This document shows positions 18,559-25,716 of a stretch of DNA of 33,040 bases, piece by piece. The translations under genes were made by a program, and so were the position numbers. Source of the stretch: Rhodoferax sp. (lineage in GTDB: Bacteria; Pseudomonadota; Gammaproteobacteria; Burkholderiales; Burkholderiaceae_C); NCBI RefSeq assembly GCF_025354435.1, contig NZ_JANXMU010000012.1, forward strand, positions 1 through 33,040. The letters run 5' to 3'. The notes below the pieces were generated by a model. The model worked only from the letters and a program-made list of their open reading frames with translations. It made no database searches and was not told the DNA's origin. The number at the start of each line of letters is the position of its first letter. The stretch's first letter is position 1.

Positions 18559-19296
18559 ATGGACTTCAATGGAAAACGTGTGCTGGTCACCGGCGCGGGC
18601 AAAGGCATAGGCCGCGCCACCGCCCTGCTGCTGGCACAGCGCGGTGCCACCGTGGTAGCCCTGAGCCGCAACCCCATCGACCTGGAACAGCTGACCGCAG
18701 AGATTGGCTGCCACACGCCGCCAGTGAACCTGGCCGTGGATCTGGCCGACGTGGCCGCCACGCGTGCCGCAGTGCGCTCGGCCCTGCCGCTGGACGGGCT
18801 GGTGAATTGCGCCGGCATCGCCCAGCTCACGCCCTTCATGGACACCACGGTGGAAGACCTGGACCGGCTGATGGCCACCAACACCCGCGCACCCATGCTG
18901 GTGGCGCAGGAGGTGGTGCGTGACCTGCTGCGCCGCAAGGTGCCCGGGGCCATCGTCAATGTGTCCAGCATCGCGGCCCAGGTCGGCATCCCGAACCACA
19001 CCGCGTATTGCGCGTCGAAGGCGGCGCTGGACGCCATCACCCGGGTGATGGCAGTGGAGCTGGGCCCGATGGGCATCCGCGTCAACAGCGTGAACCCGGT
19101 CGTCACCTTGACACCCATGGCGGTGCTGGCCTGGAGCGACCCGGTCAAGTCCGCCGGCATGCTGAACCGCATCCCGCTGCAGCGCTTTGTGCAGCCCGAA
19201 GAGGTGGCCTCAGTCATCGCCTTTCTACTTAGCGACGACGCACGCATGGTGCACGGCACCTGCGTGGATGTAGACGGCGGCTTTCGCGCGGGCTGA
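18559..19296 (+). CDS. Short-chain dehydrogenase, dicarbonyl/L-xylulose reductase-like
   Basis: A 245-residue SDR. Nucleotide loop TGAGKGIG at 11-18; catalytic Asn108, Ser137, Tyr150 and Lys154 (YCASK). The stretches NHTAYCASKAALDAITRVMA, ELGPMGIRVNSVNPVV and WSDPVKSAGMLNRIPLQRF follow animal dicarbonyl/L-xylulose reductase (DCXR) closely, including the unusual WSDP-K---MLNRIPL segment. DCXR reduces L-xylulose to xylitol with NADPH; Ser36-Arg37 after the second strand would suit NADP. I infer a ketose/polyol oxidoreductase acting in the same pathway as the zinc dehydrogenase. The ribosome site is AAGGAG. Confidence 0.85.
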   Translation: MDFNGKRVLVTGAGKGIGRATALLLAQRGATVVALSRNPIDLEQLTAEIGCHTPPVNLAVDLADVAATRAAVRSALPLDGLVNCAGIAQLTPFMDTTVEDLDRLMATNTRAPMLVAQEVVRDLLRRKVPGAIVNVSSIAAQVGIPNHTAYCASKAALDAITRVMAVELGPMGIRVNSVNPVVTLTPMAVLAWSDPVKSAGMLNRIPLQRFVQPEEVASVIAFLLSDDARMVHGTCVDVDGGFRAG

Positions 19297-19315
19297 ACTT
19301 TCAAGGAGATATGCA

Positions 19316-20191
19316 ATGAATCCACTCGGTGTACATGCCCTGGTCTGGGCCGGCGACCTCGGCCCCGCATCCACCCGCAAAGTCATGGAGCAGACCCGGC
19401 TGGCCGGTTACGACCTGATTGAGCTCTCGCTACACGGCCCCAAGGTGATGGACCTGGCGCTGACGCGCGACCTGCTGCAGGAAAACCAGCTGCAGCTAGG
19501 CTGTTCGCGCGGCCTCACCCTGGATGCTGACATCTCCAGCGAAGACCCGGCCTGTGTGGCGCGGGGCATCGCCCTGCTGGAAGAAGGCGTGAACATGACG
19601 GCAGCGCTGGGCGGCGCCTACTTCGGTGGCATCCTTTACGGTGCCATGGCCAAGTACCCCGGCCCGTTAAGTGCCCAGGGCCGGCGAAACGCCAGCGACG
19701 CGCTCAAGCGCATGGCCGACTTTGCGCTCACCCAAGGCGTCACGCTGGGCCTGGAGGTGGTGAACCGCTACGAGAGCAACCAGATCAACACCGCCTTGCA
19801 GGCGCTGGAGCTGATAGACCGCATCGACGCGCCCAACGCGGTGGTGCACCTGGACACTTACCACATGAACATCGAAGAGGCCGACTTCATGCAGCCGGTG
19901 CTGGCCTGCGGCAAGCGCCTGGGCTACGTGCACATCGGCGAGAGCAACCGCGGCTACCTGGGTTCCGGCACGGTGGATTTCGCGCAGTTCTTCAAGGCCC
20001 TGGCCATGGTGGACTACCAGGGCACCATTACCTTTGAGAGCTTCTCGTCCACCGTGGTGAACGAAGACCTGTCCAACGCCCTGGCGATCTGGCGCAATCT
20101 GTGGGACGACGGACTGAACCTGGCCATCCATGCGCGTAGCTTCATGGCGAATGGGGCGCAGGCTGGTCGCATGGCCCTGGCGCATGCTTGA
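19316..20191 (+). CDS. Ketose 3-epimerase (D-tagatose 3-epimerase family)
   Basis: A 291-residue TIM-barrel isomerase. The four metal ligands are in place: Glu147 in LGLEVVNRYE, Asp180 in HLDTYHMNIEE, His206 in HIGESNRG, and Glu241 in TFESF. From memory, these correspond to Glu152, Asp185, His211 and Glu246 of Pseudomonas cichorii D-tagatose 3-epimerase, with a constant offset of five. This family interconverts ketoses at C3 (ribulose/xylulose, fructose/psicose); some relatives act on tetrulose phosphates. It is the last gene of the operon and has a strong AAGGAGAT site. Confidence 0.87.
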   Translation: MNPLGVHALVWAGDLGPASTRKVMEQTRLAGYDLIELSLHGPKVMDLALTRDLLQENQLQLGCSRGLTLDADISSEDPACVARGIALLEEGVNMTAALGGAYFGGILYGAMAKYPGPLSAQGRRNASDALKRMADFALTQGVTLGLEVVNRYESNQINTALQALELIDRIDAPNAVVHLDTYHMNIEEADFMQPVLACGKRLGYVHIGESNRGYLGSGTVDFAQFFKALAMVDYQGTITFESFSSTVVNEDLSNALAIWRNLWDDGLNLAIHARSFMANGAQAGRMALAHA

Positions 20192-20212
20192 GCGCTGACC
20201 GCCCACTCCAGT

Positions 20213-20240
20213 TTGCCTTTTGGGCTGTACGGACTAGTAT
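20213..20240 (+). promoter_or_regulatory. Candidate sigma-70 promoter for the methyltransferase gene
   Basis: TTGCCT (20213-20218) and TAGTAT (20235-20240) are separated by 16 bp, 25 bases before the methyltransferase start. It gives this gene a possible promoter separate from the polyol operon ending at 20191. Confidence 0.4.
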
Positions 20241-20265
20241 TTGGCGTAATCCTTAGGAGTACCCC

Positions 20266-21069
20266 ATGGCGAATGACCCATTGGCAGACTGGAAGCACCA
20301 ACAGCGCACCACCTGGGCATCGTTCACACCCATGGCCGTTTTCACCCTGCCGGTGTCGGCACACCTGGTGCGGGTTGCGGGCATCCAGCCAGGTGAGGCG
20401 GTGCTGGACGTGGGCACCGGCACGGGCATCGCCGCCCTCACAGCGGCGCGCGCAGGTGCCCGGGTCACCGCACTGGACCTCACGCCCGAACTGCTGGCGC
20501 AGGCGCGCGAAAACGCCGCCATCGCCCGCCATGGGGAGATTGTCTGGACCGAGGGCGATGCCGAGCAACTGCCCTACCCCGACGCATCCTTCGACGTGGT
20601 GCTGAGCCAGTTTGGCCACATGTTTGCCCCCCGCCCCGCCCAGGTGGTGGCCGAGATGCGCCGCGTGCTCAAACCCCAAGGCCGCATCGCCTTTGCCACC
20701 TGGCCCCCCGAGCACATGGTTGGCCGGATGTTTGCCTTCCTTGGCCGCCACGCGCCCCCGCTGCCCGAGGGGGCCTCGCCCCCGCCGCAATGGGGCCACC
20801 CCGCCACCATCGCCGATCGCCTGGGCGATGGGTTCAGCCCGCCGTTTTTCGCCCGCGGCGCGATGCACCTGCCCGCCCTCAGCATCCCGCACTACCGCAT
20901 GTTTCTGGAGCAGACCATCGGGCCGATGCAAAAGCTCGTTGCCAAGCTGGCCGACACGCCCGAGCGGCTCCAGCAGTTCCGTGCCGAATTCGAAGCCATC
21001 GCCGCCGATTACTTTGTCGACAACCACGTGCACCAGGACTACCTGCTGACGCGTGCGCAAGCCCGGTAA
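20266..21069 (+). CDS. Class I SAM-dependent methyltransferase
   Basis: A 267-residue methyltransferase of the UbiE/Methyltransf_11 type. Motif I is VLDVGTGTGIA (about 46-56), the acidic residue ending strand 2 is in VTALDLTPELL, and EGDAEQLPYPDASFDVVLSQFGHMF holds the motif II/III region. VLKPQGRIAFATW is the post-III strand. Substrate is unknown; the C-terminal third (after residue 150) is variable as in small-molecule methyltransferases. An AGGAGT ribosome site lies 6 bases before the start. It has no DNA-methyltransferase motif (no DPPY/NPPY), so it is not the partner of a restriction enzyme. Confidence 0.85.
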   Translation: MANDPLADWKHQQRTTWASFTPMAVFTLPVSAHLVRVAGIQPGEAVLDVGTGTGIAALTAARAGARVTALDLTPELLAQARENAAIARHGEIVWTEGDAEQLPYPDASFDVVLSQFGHMFAPRPAQVVAEMRRVLKPQGRIAFATWPPEHMVGRMFAFLGRHAPPLPEGASPPPQWGHPATIADRLGDGFSPPFFARGAMHLPALSIPHYRMFLEQTIGPMQKLVAKLADTPERLQQFRAEFEAIAADYFVDNHVHQDYLLTRAQAR

Positions 21070-21071
21070 AG

Positions 21072-21428
21072 TCAATATTTTGGTAAAAAGTGCCTCCAGC
21101 GCATATAGAGTCTACGCAGGGCGCTATCAAAATAAGAAAATTTCCAAGGGATGGCAGTCATCCAATCTGGCCGCGCTATGCCGCTGATCTTTGCTGCGCC
21201 CACAGCCTCCATCTGCATCCACCCCGCCACCTCCACCCGGTGCCGCTCCCCAGCGCGCAGCAGCACCGGCAACTCGACCCACATGCCCGCCAGGTAGGCC
21301 ATCACGTGCAGGCGCACCGTGCCCTGCAGCACAGCAATTTCGGCACCACGGGGTAAACGCTCCCAGGCCCGCTGGGCGGGCTGCAGGTGCAGGGTAAACA
21401 GGGGTTCTGGAGCCGCAAGGGTAGACAT
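21072..21428 (-). CDS. Small DUF2917-like protein with a repeat-encoded C-terminus
   Basis: A 118-residue protein. Residues 9-75 (LHLQPAQRAWERLPRGAEIA, VLQGTVRLHV, VLLRAGERHRVEVAG) resemble the small beta-rich DUF2917 family, whose function I do not know. The tail from about residue 97 (FSYFDSALRRLYMRWRHFLP...) is encoded by a dispersed repeat copy and is unlikely to be ancestral. Start ATG at 21428 has an AAAGG site. It is divergent from the MocR regulator with 170 bp between the starts, suggesting that the regulator controls it. Family assignment is by pattern only. Confidence 0.6.
   Translation of the reverse strand: MSTLAAPEPLFTLHLQPAQRAWERLPRGAEIAVLQGTVRLHVMAYLAGMWVELPVLLRAGERHRVEVAGWMQMEAVGAAKISGIARPDWMTAIPWKFSYFDSALRRLYMRWRHFLPKY
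21078..21142 (-). repeat. Dispersed repeat, copy 4, forming the 3' end of the DUF2917-like gene
   Basis: On the minus strand it reads TTTTGATAGCGCCCTGCGTA, then GACTCTATATGCGCTGGAGGC, given here as GACTCTATATG and CGCTGGAGGC. This matches the family order ATAGC...GAATATGCGCTAG--GGC. The gene's stop codon lies just beyond it. Confidence 0.6.
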
Positions 21429-21499
21429 ACAAGGCCTTTGGGTGAATGAGCCTGTAGCGTAAAAAATCTGGCCCGCCCCGAACAGCCACAGACCCCACC

Positions 21500-21562
21500 C
21501 ATCTGTATCGCAACAGTGTAGAAATTTGGCATCTGTTATGGTCTATTTAGCCTCCGTCTGTA
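21500..21562 (+). promoter_or_regulatory. Three direct CRTCTGT repeats in the MocR divergent promoter region
   Basis: CATCTGTA (21500-21507), CATCTGTTA (21530-21538) and CGTCTGTA (21555-21562) lie in the same orientation at 30 and 25 bp spacing, between the DUF2917-like gene and the MocR gene. MocR-type regulators commonly bind direct repeats upstream of themselves and their divergent target. These are candidates only. Confidence 0.4.
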
Positions 21563-21598
21563 CCTGTTCAGCCCACGCTCGCCACTCCATGATGTGCC

Positions 21599-23065
21599 AT
21601 GCCCATACCCACCCAGCCCAAATACCAACACCTCGCCGACCACTACCGCAGCGCCATCCAAGCAAGCAGTCTGCTGCCCGGTCAGCGCATGCCATCGCTG
21701 CGGGAGGTGGTGCGCCAGCACACCGTGAGCCTGTCTACGGCTATGCAGGTGTGCCGACTGCTAGAGAGCGAAGGCTGGCTAGAGGCACGGCCCCGCTCCG
21801 GCTACTTTGTGCGGCCCGCGCAGGCAGCGGCCACACTGCCCCCGGTGAATGACCCGCCGATGCAGCGCGCCCCCGACCCGGCGCAGTACCTGGGTATCCA
21901 CGCCAAAGTGTCCGAATATCTGGCGCTGGGGCGCATGCAGCGCTTCAAAACCAACCTCTCCATTGCCCGCTGCGCCCCCGAGCTGTACCCCGCCAAAGCC
22001 CTGCAGCAAGCCGCCCAACGCAGCTTGCGCCTGGACCCCGAGCAACTGGTGCGCGCCGCGCCGCCGCAAGGCTGCCTGGAATTCCGCGAAGTGCTGGCCC
22101 TGCGGGCGCTGCTGGCAGGCATGCGGCTGTCGGCCAGTGACATCCAGGTCACCAACGGCTGCACCGAAGCACTGAACCTGGCCCTGCGCGCCGTGGCCCA
22201 GCCCGGCGACACCATCGCGGTGGAGTCGCCGACCTTCTACGGCCTGCTGCAAACCCTGGAAAGCCTGGGCCTGAAAGCGCTGGAAATCCCCACCAGCCCG
22301 CGCTCCGGCATCTCGGTAGACGCGGTGGAGCTGGCGTTGCGCAACACCCCGGGTATCAAGGCCGTGGTGGTCGTGTCCTACCTGCAAAACCCCACTGGCA
22401 GCATCATGCCCAGCGCCCACAAGCAGGCCCTGCTGCGCCTGTGCCAGCAGCACGATGTAGCCTTGATTGAAGACGACACCTACAGCGCCCTGGTGGATGA
22501 CAGCGTACTGCGCATGGAGCCGCTGCGGGCCATCAAGTCTTGGGACGACAGCGGCCACGTGGTGTATTGCGCGTCGCTGCACAAATGCCTGGCCCCCGGC
22601 CTGCGCCTGGGCTGGATCAGCGCCGGGCGCTGGCAGGCGCGGGTGGAAATGCTGAAGTTCGCCGCCTCGCGCAGCAACGAGCGCCTGGCCCAGCGCGCCG
22701 CTGCCAGCTTCATCGGCTCGCCCGCGTACGACCGTTACCTGCGCCACCTGCGCGCCACCCTGGCCACCCAGCGCACCCAGACCGCCCAGGCCGTGGCCAC
22801 CTACTTCCCGCCCGGCACACGCCTCACCGTGCCACGCGGAGGCCTGTCGCTGTGGATTGAGCTACCCCACGGCCTGTCGGCCACCGCCTTGTTCCACGCC
22901 GCCCTGGCCGAGAACACCGTGATCGCCCCCGGCACCATCTTTACCAACTCCAACCGCTTCGAGAGCCATTTGCGCGTCAACTGCGGCTGGCCGTTCACGC
23001 CCGAGGTAGACCGGGCGTTTGCACGGCTGGGGGAGCTGGTGGGGGAATTGGCCAAAACACGCTAA
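21599..23065 (+). CDS. MocR-type regulator (GntR winged helix fused to PLP aminotransferase fold)
   Basis: A 488-residue fusion. Residues 5-73 are a GntR winged helix (YQHLADHYRSAIQASSLLPG, QRMPSLREVVRQHTVSLSTA, then LEARPRSGYFV). Residues 110-480 are a fold-type I aminotransferase domain with Asn264 in NPTG, Asp293 in EDDTY, and the Schiff-base Lys329 in SLHKCLAPGLRLGW. All PLP-contact residues are present, so it probably senses PLP or a PLP-amino acid adduct. Members usually regulate the adjacent divergent gene, here the DUF2917-like one. There is no clear ribosome site; earlier ATGs at 21589 and 21592 are out of frame. Confidence 0.92.
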   Translation: MPIPTQPKYQHLADHYRSAIQASSLLPGQRMPSLREVVRQHTVSLSTAMQVCRLLESEGWLEARPRSGYFVRPAQAAATLPPVNDPPMQRAPDPAQYLGIHAKVSEYLALGRMQRFKTNLSIARCAPELYPAKALQQAAQRSLRLDPEQLVRAAPPQGCLEFREVLALRALLAGMRLSASDIQVTNGCTEALNLALRAVAQPGDTIAVESPTFYGLLQTLESLGLKALEIPTSPRSGISVDAVELALRNTPGIKAVVVVSYLQNPTGSIMPSAHKQALLRLCQQHDVALIEDDTYSALVDDSVLRMEPLRAIKSWDDSGHVVYCASLHKCLAPGLRLGWISAGRWQARVEMLKFAASRSNERLAQRAAASFIGSPAYDRYLRHLRATLATQRTQTAQAVATYFPPGTRLTVPRGGLSLWIELPHGLSATALFHAALAENTVIAPGTIFTNSNRFESHLRVNCGWPFTPEVDRAFARLGELVGELAKTR

Positions 23066-23161
23066 ACCGTTGATGCGAAAGGCGTTTCAGGAAGGATAGG
23101 GGGTTTGTGTAAGTTCACCTGAAACTGCGTCTTACCAAAACAACTTTTCGAAAGATTCTTT

Positions 23162-23824
23162 ATGGGCTGGAAAGCATGTGCGATTTTTGCGAGCGCGGAA
23201 CCAGGTTACTTCGGAACCGCACCCCAACACCAACCACAACGGGCCGATGCCTTATGCCACCAGCTCGGTTTCGCTGGCTACACACGCAGCGGTGAATCCG
23301 ATTTGGTATCCGCCCTGTACCCCTCGTCAGGGACACTCTCGGTAGGCGCCTATCCACAGGGAACCATCGTCTGCGAGAGGAACTTGCCGGGCCACTTTTT
23401 TGTCACCCAAGCCCGCAAAGCCATCCAGGGAACCAAGCTTCAACGGCCAGACCTCAAGACCCAACTCTTGAACCTCTACCCCTCGGGCCAGGTGCTGGCG
23501 ATCGTTCTGCACAGCGTCGTGAACCTCTGGGGCTATAGCCTGTATGCCAAGGGGCAACTGGTGCGCTCGGCCGCCGGGGCATCCGATGACGGCCTGATTG
23601 CCAATATTGGCAAGGCATTGCCCGAAGAGTCACGCGTTTTAGACCTGTGCGCTATCGAAAACGTGGATGAAGAGGGCTACGGAGAAGAGCTGGTTTTTGA
23701 TGTGGCCAGCCGCTTTCTGGGCGGGCGTATCGATGCGCTCGAGAGCCACACCTTGGCCCTGGGCCAGTACGAAAAGAGCAGCGGCTTCCCATCCCTGGTC
23801 AAAAGACTTTTCGCGCGCGCCTAG
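23162..23824 (+). CDS. Hypothetical protein, DUF6928-like
   Basis: A 220-residue soluble protein with no signal peptide or membrane helix. The order MGWKACAIFA, LYPSSGTLSVGAYPQGTIVCE, VLAIVLHSVVNLWGYSLYAKG, QLVRSAAGASDDGLIANIGKALPEE follows the DUF6928 pattern I know from actinobacteria (MGAKT..., LHSVVD--A-A----G-LVRS----PD-G----IG--LPFE). The function of that family is unknown to me. The ribosome site is weak (AAAGATT). It stands alone between MocR and the lactonase gene, its stop sharing a CTAG with the lactonase stop. The assignment is tentative. Confidence 0.6.
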   Translation: MGWKACAIFASAEPGYFGTAPQHQPQRADALCHQLGFAGYTRSGESDLVSALYPSSGTLSVGAYPQGTIVCERNLPGHFFVTQARKAIQGTKLQRPDLKTQLLNLYPSGQVLAIVLHSVVNLWGYSLYAKGQLVRSAAGASDDGLIANIGKALPEESRVLDLCAIENVDEEGYGEELVFDVASRFLGGRIDALESHTLALGQYEKSSGFPSLVKRLFARA

Positions 23825-24705
23825 CCCCACACCCCCGGCACCACCCCGCACACACCGGTGCGCAGCACAAAGGCCGAGCCCGCGAGCGGCTGCTGGGCTA
23901 GCTGCTCATCCGACAAACCGACCCGCGCGCTGGTCACCAGCATCAGATCCAGGTTCTCGCCGCCAAAGGCCACGTTGGTGATCTGGCTGGCGGGCATGTC
24001 GATGCGTTGCAGTTCGTCGCCCGCCAAATTGAAGCGGCGCAGGCAGCTGCCGCCCCAGAACGCCACCCAGACATGGCCTTCGGCATCGAAAGTCATGCCG
24101 TCGGGTTCGCCGTCTGCGGGGGCGAAGGTTTTCCAGAGGTTTTTGTTGTGCAGCTGGCCGTCGGCGCTGAGCCGGTAGCAATAGATGCTGCCCAGCAGGC
24201 TGTCGGTGTGTAGCAGCACGGTGCCGTCGGGCGAGATGGCGGGGCCGTTGGCGATGTGGATGTTGCGCTCCACCACTTCGATGCGGCCATCGGGGTGCAG
24301 GCAGGCGAGTTGGCCCAGCGGCTGCTGGGGGTTTTCATGGTGCATGGAGCCCGCCCAGATGCGGCCACCGGCATCGGCCTTGGCATCGTTGAGGCGCAGG
24401 CCGATTTGATCGGGGTGCGGGGAGCCCAGGCGATCGATCTTCAGCTCCGGCTCCAGCGTGAGGCGTACAAAGCCAGACTGGAAGCCTGCGATGAAGCCCT
24501 GGCCGTCGGCGCAGGGCACCAACCAACCCACCATTTCGGGCATCTGCCAGCTCTGGCGCACGTCGGTGCTGGGCGACCAGCTGTGCACCGCCTGGCCGCG
24601 GATGTCCACAAAGAAGAAGCGGCTGCTGGCGGCATGCCACAGCGTGCCCTCGCCGAGTTGCAGGGTGGCGGGCCAGATGGGGGTGACTGTGCAGGGCAAA
24701 GGCAT
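23821..24705 (-). CDS. SMP-30/gluconolactonase-family sugar lactonase (probable galactonolactonase)
   Basis: A 294-residue six-bladed beta-propeller lactonase. The divalent-metal ligands can be placed: Glu19 in LGEGTLWH, Asn153 in IANGPAIS and Asp202 in GEPDGMTFD, with Asn106 in RLNDAKAD lining the substrate site. It should open the aldonolactone made by the sugar 1-dehydrogenase encoded upstream. With DgoK and DgoA in the same locus, D-galactonolactone is the likely substrate; arabinono- or gluconolactone cannot be excluded. It is separated from that dehydrogenase gene by a 236-bp gap with a repeat. The ribosome site is poor. Confidence 0.87.
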   Translation of the reverse strand: MPLPCTVTPIWPATLQLGEGTLWHAASSRFFFVDIRGQAVHSWSPSTDVRQSWQMPEMVGWLVPCADGQGFIAGFQSGFVRLTLEPELKIDRLGSPHPDQIGLRLNDAKADAGGRIWAGSMHHENPQQPLGQLACLHPDGRIEVVERNIHIANGPAISPDGTVLLHTDSLLGSIYCYRLSADGQLHNKNLWKTFAPADGEPDGMTFDAEGHVWVAFWGGSCLRRFNLAGDELQRIDMPASQITNVAFGGENLDLMLVTSARVGLSDEQLAQQPLAGSAFVLRTGVCGVVPGVWG

Positions 24706-24721
24706 GGCGAATCTCGCTATG

Positions 24722-24790
24722 ATTTTTATATATAAAAATAATAGCTGCTTGCGCTCATTGAATATGCGCTAGCAGCTTATTTTTAGGTTA
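24722..24790 (+). repeat. Dispersed AT-rich repeat, copy 5
   Basis: Begins with a perfect 18-base palindrome at 24722-24739 (ATTTTTATA/TATAAAAAT), followed by ATAGCTGCTTGCGCTCATTG and then AATATGCGCTAGCAGCTTA. This is the best match to the family core. It sits in the leader of the lactonase gene. Confidence 0.7.
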
Positions 24791-24824
24791 AATTTAGGCT
24801 CTAAAACGTAGAGTCCCCGCCCAA

Positions 24825-24840
24825 CCCTCCTCCGGGAGGG
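24825..24840. terminator. GC hairpin downstream of the sugar dehydrogenase gene
   Basis: CCCTCC (24825-24830), loop TCCG, GGAGGG (24835-24840), about 100 bases after the SDR stop at 24942 in the direction of transcription. There is no clear U-run, so termination is only a possibility. Confidence 0.35.
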
Positions 24841-24941
24841 GAGGGAGAAATACCGGGGCGAAATAAACGCATCGGTCTGACCAAAGGCTAGCGCAGCGAT
24901 GCCCCTTCGCGGAACACCCCAGAACTGGCTTCGCCACAACT

Positions 24942-25706
24942 TCAGGTCCAACCTGCGTCGACCACGAAGTCTTGCGCAGTGACCATGCTGCTGTCGTCGG
25001 CTGCCAAAAACAGCGCCATGTGGGCAATGTCGGCGCCGACGATGCGGCCGGGCAGGCACTGGTTGTCGTCCATGGCGCGGTTGCCTGCGTCGTCGACCCA
25101 CTGGGTGAGCTGCTTCTCGGTCATGATCCAGCCGGGGGTCAGGGTGTTGACGCGGATGTTGTCGGGGCCCAGGTCGCGGGCCAGGCTGCGTGTCAGGCCC
25201 ACAGTGGCCGACTTGCAAGTGGCGTACACGGGGTAGCCTTTGCCTTTGATCTTCCAGCTGGTAGAGCCTAAATTCACAATCGTCCCGCCACCCATGCGCC
25301 GCATTCCGGGCACCACGGCCTGGGCTGCAAAGAAGTGGGGGCGCAGGTTGACCGAGACGCGCCAGTCGAAGTCTTCAGGCGTCACGTCCATGATGTCGTG
25401 GCGCTGGTCGTTGGCCACGTTGTTGACTAACACACTAATGTCGCCGTGCGCAGCTGCGGCCTGGGCAATAGCGGCTTGCAATGCGACCACATCGCTGGCT
25501 TCGCTTTGTAAGAATAACGGCGTGGAGCCCACTGCGCTGGCCTCTGCCAACACCTTGGCGGCGGATTCGGCGTTGCGCCCGGTAAAGGCGACTTTGGCAC
25601 CCTGGCGGGCAAAGCCGACCACGATGTCGGCACCAATGCCGGAGCTGCCGCCCGTAACGAACACGCTGCGGCCGTTCAGGCTGGGGTAGTTAGCAAGTTT
25701 TGCCAT
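24942..25706 (-). CDS. SDR-family sugar 1-dehydrogenase (probable D-galactose dehydrogenase)
   Basis: A 254-residue short-chain dehydrogenase. Cofactor loop TGGSSGIG at 18-25, NNVAND near 95-100, catalytic Ser148, Tyr161 and Lys165 (YATCK), and the C-terminal FVVDAGWT. It probably oxidises an aldose at C1 to the lactone; galactose is favoured because the locus continues with a lactonase, an aldonate dehydratase, DgoK and DgoA. L-arabinose, D-fucose or xylose 1-dehydrogenase is possible by sequence alone. I start at 25706 (MAKLANYPSL), 10 bp after the dehydratase stop; an upstream ATG at 25799 would lie inside the dehydratase gene. Confidence 0.82.
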   Translation of the reverse strand: MAKLANYPSLNGRSVFVTGGSSGIGADIVVGFARQGAKVAFTGRNAESAAKVLAEASAVGSTPLFLQSEASDVVALQAAIAQAAAAHGDISVLVNNVANDQRHDIMDVTPEDFDWRVSVNLRPHFFAAQAVVPGMRRMGGGTIVNLGSTSWKIKGKGYPVYATCKSATVGLTRSLARDLGPDNIRVNTLTPGWIMTEKQLTQWVDDAGNRAMDDNQCLPGRIVGADIAHMALFLAADDSSMVTAQDFVVDAGWT

Positions 25707-25716
25707 GGCATTCTTT

